This document shows, piece after piece, positions 25,405 through 37,100 of a stretch of 64,000 nucleotides of DNA. The DNA comes from Piper betle (lineage: Eukaryota > Streptophyta > Magnoliopsida > Piperales > Piperaceae), in assembly GCA_033002965.1 (NCBI GenBank), contig JAURVB010000009.1:1-64000 (forward strand), written 5' to 3'. The notes under the pieces are model-generated. The model did not search any database and was not told where the DNA came from. It saw only the letters and a list, made by a program, of their open reading frames with translations. Position 1 is the stretch's first letter; the number at the start of each line of letters is the position of its first letter. The position numbers and the translations under genes are program-made.

Positions 25405-25626
25405 ATGGCCATGGCCATCTCCTCCCTCTCTTTCTCCCCTCCCCTTCTCCATCTCCGCACCACCTCCGACCCAATCCCACTCCTCTCCCCGTCCCCCTCC
25501 GGCGTACCCTGCTGCCCACGACCGGTAAAGTTCAAGTCTATGTCGCTTCCATCCTCGTTCTCTCTCTTCTTTCAAAGCTTTGGCTGCTCCAGAGTCTCTC
25601 GATCGGGTTGTTACGAGCTTCACGCT

Positions 25627-25660
<34 letters not shown>

Positions 25661-26457
25661 CCTAATTTAATTTGAACCATCTATTTATATAAATGGCCTA
25701 GATTAAATCCAAAAAATATCTAAACTCCTCACCCGTCCCCCCTCCCACCCAGTCACCGCCTCCCCCTATTGCCCCCCTCCTTGCTGCCCCTTCCCTGCCG
25801 GCGGTTGAAGGTCGAAATCAACGAAATTAAAATTTACAAACATTAGAAAAAGAGCGGTGGCAAGCCTGGGCGGCCGCAGTGGTTGAAGGGTTGAAGAGGT
25901 GGCAGTTGCAAGCCCCATAGCGGTGGCAAACTCGGTAGCGGTGGCCAGCCCAGCTGCGGCGGCGGTTGAAGGATCGAAGAGGCAGCGGTTGCAAGCCCGA
26001 CGGTGGTGGCAAGTCCGGCTACGGCGGTGGTTGAGGGGTCAAAGAGGTGGCAGGGAGGGGGACGGAGGAGGCAGCAAGGGGCGGTAGGGAGGGGCAGGAG
26101 GGAGGGGGCAGCAGGAGGGGTGGTAGGGAGGGGCGGGAGGTAGGTGGGCGACAAGAGGGGTTAGAAGGGGAGGCGGCTACAGGTGTGGGAAGGAGGAAGG
26201 GTGAGTAGTTTAGGTATATCTTGGATTTGATATGGGCCGTTCATATAAATGGACGACTCAGATCAAATTAGGTGTAGAAATAAATTCTGCATGTTGCAGA
26301 ATAACTTTTTCTTATGATCATCATGATCATGGATTGGAGTGTTGTATTTAGTCCACGATAAGGGAGATGTGTGTAGAAAAATGTAATATATTTATTTGTT
26401 TTCTGGGTACAGGATGGAGATGCCACTCTTCGCCCCATGGAGGCCGACCTTGACATG
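25405..26457 (+). CDS. Possible gene start: N-terminal exon resembling a plastid transit peptide
   Basis: The ATG at 25405 opens MAMAISSLSFSPPLLHLRTT, a Ser/Leu/Pro-rich, acid-poor start typical of chloroplast transit peptides. A donor-like CCG/GTAAAG follows at 25524. A second in-phase piece may lie at 26413-26457 (acceptor TACAG, then DGDATLRPMEADLDM, then GTATTC). A terminal-inverted-repeat element sits in the presumed intron. No later exon was recognised and the family is unknown; the exon pairing is my inference. Confidence 0.25.
25629..25656. repeat. (ATT)n microsatellite
   Basis: About nine ATT units directly left of a terminal-inverted-repeat element. Confidence 0.9.
25657..26277. 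mobile_element. MITE-like element with long terminal inverted repeats and GC core
   Basis: The left arm (TACCTAATTTAATTTGAACC through CTAAACTCCTCACCC, about 78 bp) matches the reverse complement of the right arm (CACCTAATTTGATCTGAG through CTAAACTACTCACCC) at roughly three quarters of positions. The core is rich in GGCGG/GGTGGC and opens meaningless frames. No transposase. The target duplication is not evident because the left flank is a microsatellite. Confidence 0.7.
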
Positions 26458-27240
26458 GTATTCTTTTTTCTTGTTGTTTGTTTGGAATTGCTTTCATTTT
26501 CAGAAATGGTATTTTTTATTTGTAGCATTTTTTTTACACTGCTTGTTACTTCTTAGTTTCGGATTGTATGTCTTATTGGTTCCTTCCATTCTAATCCTTC
26601 ATACTTCTTGCTTATATTTCACTTCTACATGAACGTTGTATCAGTTTATGAAATATGAACTGTCAGTATGCTGTGTTCATAGATGGCAACGGAATGCAAA
26701 ATGGCCTCCTCAGTATGTTTAACTAGCTTGAAGAGATTTAAATGTTGTGGATAGTTTATCTTGCGTCTTCAGATTTATTGAAGGTTGGTGGTTGTAAAGT
26801 TTAGCATTTGTTCCAAAAGCTCAAAGGGCCATTTAAATTTTAACACTCCCTCACGTGCAATTGTTGTAATGGAGATTTTGTTAGTTTCTCCGGTGACTTT
26901 TGCTTACTGCTTGGAACATGTATTTTAACTGTCATATTTTGTAAAGTATTAGAACGCAAGAGCTGAGTATTCTGAGCATCATCATTTAAGTAATTTTACA
27001 ATTGTCAAAGGACTCGAATCATCATCATTTAAGTAATCATATTTGGAATAATAGTAGTAATAGTAGTATTCTGAACATTCTAAGACTTTAGTCTAATTGT
27101 AGAGAGAAAATTCTTATGGAATAAAACAGTAAAATAAAATAAATATTGCACTTGTATCAAAGTTTCTAATAAATGGCAATCCTTCAATTAGTCTAATCTC
27201 CTTAATCTTTTCTTCTTTTTCTTTTTTTCTTTACCTTACC

Positions 27241-27271
<31 letters not shown>

Positions 27272-27300
27272 TTATATATATATATATAAGGCAACGCTAG
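26278..27300. other. AT-rich DNA with (ATT)n and (TA)n tracts
   Basis: (ATT)n at about 27240-27270 is followed by a TA run up to the fold-back element. No gene recognised beyond the weak exon at 26413-26457. Confidence 0.5.
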
Positions 27301-28883
27301 TATGCGCTGCCCTTGTGGGCTGCTTGATCAGATCCGACTACCCTTGTGGGCCGCTGGATCCAGCGGCCCACAGCAATCCTCCACCCCCTCCCCCCTCCCC
27401 CTCTCTCGTCCTCCTACCCCCCACCATCTCGCCCTCCTGCTCCCTGCCCTCCCGCCTCCCGCCCTCTTGCGTCCCGCCCACCCGCGAGAAGGGGGCAACA
27501 GGAACAGTGGGAAACCCGCAGCCCCCTGCCATCGAACCACATTGCCTCCACTTGACCCTAGCAGCCAGTCCCCCGCGGCCCCCTAATCGCCCCACCGCCC
27601 CCCTTCCTGCCCCTGGCCCGCCACACCCCTTGCACTAGCCCGCCACCCCTGCCGTCGGCCTTTTGCGAGTCAATTTAAAAACAGTAAATAAAAATTTGAT
27701 TCACTCCTGACTAGAGTTATTATTACGAAATAAATTTAAAACAATAAATTTTATTGACTCGAGTCAATTTAAAAAATATTAAAAATAAAATATCATAAAA
27801 TAAAAACTAGATTCGCTCCCAACTCGAGTCAATATTACAAAATAAATTTAAAAAATAAAATAAAATAATTTTATAATAAAAACTAGACTCGTTCCTGACT
27901 CGAATCAATATTATGAAATAATTTTTTTAAAAATTTGTAATAAAAACTTGACTTACTCCCGATTGGAGTCATTATTACGAAATAAATTTAAAAAATAAAT
28001 TTTATTGACTCAAGTCAATTTAAAAAAATATTAAAAATAAAATACCAAAAAATAAAAATTAGACACGATCTCGACTCGTGTTAATATTACGTAATAAATT
28101 TAAAAAAAATAAAATTATGATATAATAAATTTTAATATTACATAATAAATTTATTTATTAATAATGACTCTAGTCGGGAGCGAATTAAGTTTTTATTATG
28201 AAATTATTTTTTAAAAATTTTATTTTGTAATATTTACTCAAGTCGAGAGCTAGTCTAACTTTTATCACAAAATTATTTTATTTTTTTAAATTTATTTTGT
28301 AATATTAACTCTAGTCAGGAGCGATCTAGTTTTTATTTTATGATATTTTATTTTTAATATTTTTTTTAAAATTGACTCAATTCAATAAAATTTATTTCGT
28401 AATAATAACTCCAGTCGAGAGGGAGTCAAGTTTTTATTAAGATTTTTTAAAAATAATTATTTCGTAATATTGACTCAAGCCGAGAATGAGTCAAGTTTTT
28501 ATTACGAAATTGTCATAGCCCTTCCTTTCCCCCCAACCTCTATTTTGTCGTGCCACCGCCAGGCGCCCGCTGGCCAATGCTGTCACTGCCTCAGGGGAGG
28601 GAGGAGGGTCTAGGGGCTATGGGCAGGGGGGTGAGTGGCAGGAAGGGGCGAAAAGAGCGGCGGGAAGCGAGTTGGGGGGGGGGGGGGGTTTGGGGCTGGG
28701 GCCTGGGTAGCCACGAAGAAGGGTGACGGGAACGGCAAGAAGCTGGTGTGGGGAACGCCGGGCAGGGAGGGGGACCAGCGGGCAGGGGTGTGGGGAACAT
28801 AAGGGGGTGGCGGCTGTGGGCAACAAAGGGGGAGGGGGAGGAACAGCGGGGTGGGGGAGAGTTGGCAAACTTGGCCATGCATA
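27301..28883. mobile_element. Fold-back element with GC-rich ends and AT-rich inverted arms
   Basis: Ends TATGC...GCATA. Outer GC-rich segments (27301-27660; 28510-28880) are C-rich on the left and G-rich on the right. The inner 27660-28510 consists of repeated GACTCGAGTCAA-type units in opposite orientation either side of a centre near 28080-28140 (left TTGACTTACTCCC...ATTACG, right ...GGGAGCGAATTAAG). It would fold into one long hairpin. No coding capacity. No target duplication identified. Confidence 0.65.
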
Positions 28884-29594
28884 CCAACTTAAAACGAGGT
28901 AATGAACATGTAAGATCTTAAATCATAATTAATATAAGATGATGTATTTGTTAATTGGCAAAAATTTGAAGATACAAATCAATGCACAAGCATCATAAGT
29001 TTAATTAGTGGTTAAGGTCTCTTTAATTGATATGAAATTAGTATAAATGATATAAAAATTTTTAATAGTCACCATTTTTGAAAGTAGTTATATTTAATAT
29101 ATTTTTATAAAAAGTTTGTTAATTATTTAGTATGCAAATTAAATATGATTAATCTAAGAAAGAATAAAATATTCATGATTACCGTCCATGTGCCCTCTAA
29201 TAAGAAAATAAAATCCCTTTTTTTCTTGTCTAGATAAGAGAGAAAGGGTTTCCTTTTTTATAGGAGAGCACGTGGGTCGACTAGACTACGTAGATGAATA
29301 CCATATGGTAGCAACATGAAATTCTTTACGCTAAATTAGGGTAGCGACATGAAATTCATTGGCACTAAATTCATGGGGTATTTCAACGAATACTGTAAAT
29401 AATTTATGACTATTGCATGGGAATAAATTATCTTCAAAATATTTTTAAGGTAATCATAATTAAATTAACAAAAAATACATTATAAATTTTTTAAAAAAAA
29501 TATTATATATGCTAATGTTAATAAATTAATCATTTAAAATTTTCATATCATTTATATTCTTTTCATATGCTAACCAAAACCAACAGAAACTTAA
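28884..29594. other. AT-rich intergenic DNA
   Basis: No coding signal or bounded repeat. Confidence 0.5.
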
Positions 29595-30010
29595 TCTATA
29601 CTAATATATAAAACCGAAGATTTTTAATGTGATGTCGTCATGTGTCAGCGAATATATTTTACAATATTGCCTTTTATTTTCTATTGGTAAAAATTTTACT
29701 TTTTTTTATAATTAGGATTTGTTTGGTCCTGTGTATTGTCCATGTCGTCTAATTATTTTATAAATTTATTATTTGTTAGTAAAAATAATACTTTTCTACT
29801 CTAATTAAGATTTGTTTCGAATCATATTATATTTTTTTTATTATAATTAGGATTTTTTATGTCGCGTGTCAACTAATTATTTTATAATATTACTCTTTTA
29901 TTTTTTATTAGTAAAAATATTGCTTTTATATTGTAATTATAATTTTTAAAATTTATTTAATACTTTTCTATTGTAATTATAATTTTTACCGCGCATAAAA
30001 AGCCACAAGA
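29595..30010 (+). repeat. Helitron-like 5' end with degenerate tandem units
   Basis: Starts TCTATACTAATATATAAAA, a sequence typical of plant Helitron 5' ends. About three diverged units of roughly 105-115 bp follow (ATAATTAGGATTTGTTT... then TAATTATTTTATAA... then TTAGTAAAAATA). It ends near ACCGCGCATAAAAA, reminiscent of a Helitron 3' GC stem but without a clear hairpin or CTAG. No Rep/helicase is present. Confidence 0.35.
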
Positions 30011-31183
30011 ACAATTTTCTCTCGAGAACACACAACATTTTTAAAGTGAGGTGCCCTCATTAGAAATAATTATCAATGTTAGATGATAAAAATTCATCAG
30101 CGGTTTGACAATGAACAAGATATTTTGACTCTGTTTTCAGTCTACCCTCTTCACTAGCTGAGGTTTCTTCTTCTTCCGCCAACTTCCTGTACCATGGTTA
30201 CATGAAAGCTACCCCGGTGGTGTTCTGATGAAAAAAATAATCTTTTCGGTTCCTATTCTACTTCTCTCCTCAATTCTAAACAGTAGGCTACTTGGGAAAG
30301 AACTATGATGTACGCCGATTATCTTTTTTATTCAGAAAGATAAGTTCTTTTCTTGCAAAACGATCTGCTAATTACAGTTTGCTTGTCTCAAATTGTATGG
30401 TTTAGTCATATGTTTGATTTCAGCATTTTGCAAACTAACTTCTCTTTAACTTTATGCTCCTTGTTTCAAAAAACAAAAAAAACAAAGTCTTTTTTCCTTC
30501 AAATTTTTTAATTGTTTGGTTATCCTTCTTCTATGAATACATAGAATTATAATTTTATTTTGAGCGAAAGCCAAGAAAGAATTAAAAAAATATGAATATT
30601 TTATTTAAATTTGTTTTTTGTTTTTAATATGTAATGTTTTTTTATTTTTTTTTTATATTGCGATTAATACTAATTGTGTAAAAAATATAATAAATTATTA
30701 TTATAAAATTTATTTTCTTATAAATATTTTCTATATAAAATTATGATACTGTGATTTTTTTCTAAATTTACGGTTTTTTTAATAAAATTGATATGTCCAT
30801 TTGGGCGGTATTTTTTTTGCCTTGACATTTGAATACAAATTTAAAATTAAATTTTTTAAAGAAATAACTTGATTTTTAGAACAAGAGCGTTAAAAAAATA
30901 CATTATGGGTAGATAGTTTGCCTAAGCATCTATCAACGAATTGATGAACAAAATGGAGATGGCAAGACCGTAGAACGAAGTGTACGGAAGACATATTAGA
31001 TGATGAGTCCTCTCAGTCCTCGCGGGAAGATAAAGACGGGGGAGAAGATTCACGAGGGCACAGTTGGAATATACGTATAAAAGGCTTTTTATCCAACAGA
31101 ATAACCTGGGGCACCGTTCGCACGTGAAATTGGCCCCCCCACCACCCCTTAACCACGACGATTGAAGTTCGAAACTAGGGGTC
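30011..31183. other. AT-rich DNA, then presumed promoter of the PLP enzyme gene
   Basis: No open frame of note. The last 150 bp become GC-richer toward the ATG at 31184, as expected of a 5' leader. Confidence 0.45.
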
Positions 31184-34100
31184 ATGGCGGCGGCGAGGGC
31201 CGCTGCCGCTGCCGCACTGTCTATGGCCATACTCGCCTTCCTCCTCCGCCGCCGCCGCCGGATGCCCTGCCCATGGAAAGCACAAGAAGCCATTGGGAAG
31301 AGGACAGGTAAAAGAGGGCTCCTCGACGCCATCGGCAACACCCCGCTCGTCCGAATCAAGAGCTCTCCGAAGCCACTGGTTGCGAGGTTTGATGGGTTTG
31401 GCCCCAGTTCATCTCGTTTCGTACTTCTTATTGATTCAATTTGATTGTTTCAAGTTGAGTGTCATGGCTGATTCTGCGCTCTTTTGGGGTTTTGTTTTGC
31501 AGATTTTGGCGAAGGCGGAGTTTTTGAATCCGGGAGGAAGCGTAAAGGATAGAGTGGCTGTCAAAATTATCCAGGAGGTGAGTTGCTCAGATGAACCTTT
31601 TTATATTTACACTGCTAGTGGAAAGTGCTGAGCTTTATAGTTCACAGTTTTTGTTTCCTTCCTAGTTTGAGAATGGCCTTCAAATTAATAGAATTAGATA
31701 CATAACACCCAGTAATTAAATCAAAGAAGTTAGTAAAGTACGTTGTTATAGTTATCCGAAATACTTCAAATGTCTAACAATCAAATGACCAAGTCACTTG
31801 GGAATTGTCTTTACCATAGGTTCGTCACAATCTGTCAGAGTCTGGGAGGGATGTCAGAGAATCCGTATGGTCAAAATGTTTATGACAGTAATAAAGGAGA
31901 AGATGGTGGCAATTACCAACAGTTACTTCTTTTGGTAATTGCCCCATTTAAATTCAAATTTTAAATATAACAATGACATTTACATCATTGTTGAAACATT
32001 TGATCTTCTTCATGTTCTTGCTACACTGTAAAATGCATGCTTACCATAATTCTCTTGGTTTCCAAATCATTCTTCTTATGCATCTTGGAGTTGTTCTTCT
32101 TCTTACACTTGAAGTGCGAAACTCTAGTCTTAGACGATTCAGCAACAAATCCTTCATCCGAGGATTTAGTAGCCTCAAGACTCTTCTCCTCGAGGTTCCA
32201 AGTGACAAGAAGTATCTATAAAATTGTAATATTCTCATTATGTCTCATTTGAAAGTGTCCTGTACTCCTAAGAATTTGACCGAGGAATAAATAACAGCTT
32301 GCACCTTTTGCTCATCACTAAGGATATGACTAGCAAGTTCAAGGTCTTGTGTCATATTAGTCATCTCGCGTAAATGTTGATGCACGGATACATTCTCGCA
32401 CATTTTTAAAGTATTAATTTGATCGTGAGTTTCTGAGTTTGTGGTGGCACTAGTGCCTCCAGGCTTATCCTTCAGGGTAAGCCATATAGCATTAGCCATT
32501 CAGTAACATTAGAATTGACACATAATGTCACTCCCCATATTACTTAGTAGTATAATCCGAGCAATAGTATTCTTTTCTTCAAGGCTTCGTATGCTTCCAA
32601 ATCTCTACGGTTTTGTATCGAGTTACCGTTCGGCGGTTCAATCATGGTATTGTTCAATGCCTCAATGACCTCTTGTCGTAAAGGATAAAAACAACTTTTC
32701 TTTGTATGTCTGTGAATATTTCATGTCCGTAGATATATGTAACTACTAGTTGAATTATTTATAGATAATGAAGTGAGTATTTCTTTTGTGATGATTTTTG
32801 CGTTTATCATCCTTATTGTTGTTGTTGTTTTATTCAAAATAACTTTTAAGATACTTTATTAAGCATAAAAAGTAAAGAATGGTAATTTTCAGTTATGCTC
32901 AGTTTTCAATTTCTTATTTTATGCCTACTTGAGTTTATCTTTTTATTTTATTTTGTATAAAATTTGTACTCATGTTAGTATGTAATTTTGATCATGTGCA
33001 TCTTATTTGGACAAAGCTTACCAATGACAACCAAGCAAATAATTGTTGGCTTCAATAAAGGAGAAAAAAATTTAATAGTGATAATTATGACATTTGGCTC
33101 TAAAAAGTTGTCTTCATACTTGAAGACCAAGAGGTTATTGAGACATTGAAAAATATCATGATTGAACCACCGAACAATAACTCGATGTAAAATTGTTGAG
33201 ATACGAAGACATACAAAGCCTTGAAGAAAATTAATACTAATGCTTGAATTACACTACTGAGTAGCATACAGAATGACATTATGTGTCAATTCGAACGTTT
33301 CCTTACGGCTAATGCTATGTGGCTTGCCCTTAAAGGATAAGCTTAGAAGCACTTTTGCTACCAAACTTAGGAAACTCACGATCAAATTTGATACTTTTAA
33401 AGAGTGCGGGAATATGTTCATGTGTCAACATTTATATAAGATGCCCAGTATGATATATGACCTTGAAATTGTTAATCATATCCCAACTGATAAATAAAAA
33501 ATGCAAGCTGTTTTTCATTCTCCGCCGAATTCTAGAGAGCACATGAAAGTTAATGAGAATATCAGAACTTTTGATGATATTTTTCGTCACTTAGAACTCG
33601 AGAAAGGTCGTCTTGATGCTACTAAATCCTCAAAGAAAGCTTTTGTTGCTAAATCGTCTAAGGTTGGAGCTTCACACTTCAAGAGAATCATGGTATACAC
33701 ATATTTCATAAGTGCGGTATGAAGAAGATTATGAATAAGATTTAAGTGCTTCAACTGCAACTAGAAGGATTACTTCTCTCGTGATTGCACTGGGCCGAAG
33801 AAGTTTTTATCCTAAACCCTTCAGTTATGATCTTTTTATTAGTAATAGCTAAACCTATGTGAATTATAGACTTAGGGGCAACCCACCATGTGACGAAGGG
33901 TCGTGAAATTTATGTAGAATTTTATCTGAGTTCCATCGGGAACAAGATAGATATTTGTAGGAAACAACACAAAAGCCGAAGTTCGCGATATCAATACTTG
34001 CAAACTAACGCTTTGTGGTGGTCACATACCACTTCTACATGATGTTCTTTACGCTCTTGATATTCGACAGAATTTAGTTTTTGTAGTTCATTTGGACCTT

Positions 34101-37100
34101 GGCTTGAACAACACAAAAGCCGAAGTTCGCGATATCAATACTTGCAAACTAACGCTTTGTGGTGGTCGCATACCACTTCTACATGATGTTCTTTACTCTC
34201 TTGATATTCGACGGAATTTAGTTTTTGTAGTTCTTCTAGACCTTGGCTTGAACTTGAACTTTCATCATAGGTGTTTATCTATCTGTTGGTATGATGTATA
34301 TTATGTATCTGGCTTTGTTTCTGATGGTTTTATGATATAGACATTGACTATGGTTGTATTGTGTTTAGTTGTTTTTATTTTAATTGATTCAAGTAGTTTG
34401 TCTTCTGTTGATGCGAGTACCTAGCATTCGCCCCTTGGACATATTGGTCAAGAACGATTGAACCATTTAGCAAAAGATGGCTTTATGGGTCAACTAGTTA
34501 ACATCAGTTTACCAATATGTGAACAATATCTAGCACTAGAAAGCCTTTTTGTAAGGCTAAAAGAGCTGAATTCCCCTTATAACTTTTTTATTTTGACATC
34601 TGTGGACTAATGAATGTAATAACGGGGTATGGAAAGATATATTTCATCACTTTTATTGATGATTTTTCATGATATGATGTCATTTATTTAATTTCCCACA
34701 AATCTAAAGCTTTAAGTTGCTTTAGAAAAATCAATTAAATTGCAGCATAAAAGCCTTAAGAACAAATCGAGAACGTGAATATCTTTTTGAGTAATTCAAA
34801 AAGTTGTGTAAGAAAAAAAATTTATCGACTACTGGCTATTCCTAACACTCCACAAATAAATAGTGTTATTGAATGAAGAAATAGAACACTTCTTGAAATG
34901 GTTAGGTCAATGATGGCACAAGCAAATCTCCCAATTTCCTTTTGGAGAGATGCTTTATTAATAGTAGACTATATACTTAACCGAGTACCCTCGAAATTTA
35001 TTACTTCCACATCTTATGAATTGTGGATAGGTAGACTACCTGAACTTAATCATTTAAGGTCACAGGGGGTAGTGACTTATGTCCATGATCCTTTCCACAA
35101 ACATGAGAAATTAGGTCCTCGTGGGAAGAAATATATTTTCATATGTTTTCTGTAACATTCAAAAGGATATGTATTTATTGGAGAAAATACAGATGGAAGT
35201 ATAATGGAAATTGGGTCATGTGATGTTAATTTATAGAAAATGATTTTCCCACCAGAGGAGGATTACAAAAAGATCTTCATCTTTTGGAAATGAATGATCC
35301 TGATAATGGAAATTATTAAAACAAATCAAGTGAAAATTTATCTTCAGAAATTGTTTGTGATTTTAATGGGAGTTATTCAGAAAATACAAATCCAACAATA
35401 AATTTACGATGAAGTGAAAGTGGAAATATTCCTCGTTGTTGATTTGGTATTAAAGGATATGCATTTATCTGATGGTGATGAATCTATAAATATTAAAGAA
35501 GCACTCTCATACCATCTAAGTGATAAAATTGCAGTGGAAGAAAAAATGAACTTAATACACCAAAACTAAGTATGAGACTTGATAGATCTTCCGAAGGTAA
35601 AAAAATGATTGGGAATAAATAATTCTCTAAATCAAGCACAAGGCAGATGGACCAGTCAAGAGGTATAAAGCTAGATTAGTGGCAAAAGTATACACTCAAC
35701 AAGAAGGAATGGGCGACATCCACTGTCGCTGGTGAAGAACTGCTTAGCGAACAGTTAATCTCAACAATTTAAGATTAATTTCATTGCAAACATGTAAATA
35801 ATTACACTATTTCTTGCATATCTAAGATAAAAAATATAAAATCTAAATCATATGGAGAAATATAAAAATTGGTTAAACTGATACCAATGTAGAATTTCAA
35901 TTAACTTCAAATTAATACAATTAGATACATTATCCAATTATAAGCTAGAAAGCATACCCAATAACTAAAACAGAAGTTAGTAAAGTACCTTGTTACAGTA
36001 ATTTCCGAAATATGCAAATGTCCAACGGTCAAAGGACAAAATCACTAGGAAATTGTCTTTTACCCACAGGTTAGATCACAGTCTGTCAACGTCTGAGAAG
36101 TGATGTGAGAGAATTTGTACTTTTGACTCACTATCTGTTAGAACATTTCTGATAGTTATAGAGAGAAGTTGGTGGCAGTTACTGCTTTTGGTAACTGCCT
36201 GAATTTTAAGGATAACAATGGTATTTACGTAATTTCAAACAGTTTGAAGTTTTTAAGAGCTAAGTGAGATTTCTCTTTGTATGATACTGTGTGAAGCAAG
36301 TTAGAAAAGAGAAATTTAGAATATTTGAGTACACTCTAAAACGTCAAATCACAATCATGAGCCAAAGTTTTCTTTATTCAAATGATAATATTTATTTGAA
36401 CTTTGAACTATTTATTAGTATTCTTAGGTTTGCATCAGGGGAATGTTTCTTTGATGCTATTCCTGTGATGTAATTTTAAACCAAAAGGTATTACTAATAT
36501 AGAAATTCTCTGTGCATTTTCAGCCTCTGGGTTCATGTTGGTTCACCATTGATAAGTTGTGGTTAACAGGATATCATCAGAGAGCTGTATTTCTCTGTTT
36601 TTGAAATTAATACAAAAAAAAAAAAACTGGTTCGGTAGAAATCTCTCATGCCTCTGTCCTGCATGTGTTCATGTGGATCGTCCTCAACATTTTTCATATT
36701 GTGCTATAATCTGCAGTCTACGAGTGTGTCTTCTGTATCTCAAACGCAAGGGATTATCTATCTGGTTATCGATCTACTTAAAAAAATAAACTTAGTTTTA
36801 AATGAAGTTTTGTTTCTATGCTCTTCTTGAATGTCAATTGAAATTATTTTAAAAACTCTACAGCATACAAGTTGGTGAAGTTGGAAACACCTATTAAACA
36901 ATCCGTGCAAAAGAGTTCTCCCTTGAGCTGAATTTTGATTTGTGTTCTTATGCACTTTCGCTTGTTTAGAATTTTTGGTAACCTTCATCAAGTCTAAATT
37001 TGGCATAGTTGTTGCTGCTTCCTATATAATTGTAATTTGAATAGAGCAATGCCTGCTATCTGTCATGCCAGAACACAACTTAGTTTTGCTGCTTTTGCCA

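Larger units (their letters stand above)
31670..36241 (-). mobile_element. LTR retrotransposon in intron 2, flanked by GTTTG
   Basis: Direct repeats 31670-31998 and 35888-36241 share GAAGTTAGTAAAGTAC, GAAATTGTCTTT-like and ACAATCTGTCA-like blocks. GTTTG occurs directly outside both ends (31665-31669, 36242-36246), the 5-bp duplication expected of LTR integration. The left repeat lacks the initial TGT. On the minus strand the right repeat ends CTACA, followed after one base by TGGTATCAG (plus 35878-35886), an initiator tRNA-Met primer site, so the element runs minus. The repeats have diverged with several indels, so the insertion is not recent. Orientation of the coding remnants inside is mixed. 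Confidence 0.8.

Noticed and set aside
30922..31359. 145-codon minus-strand frame
   Set aside because: Antisense shadow of the first exon and leader of the PLP enzyme gene.
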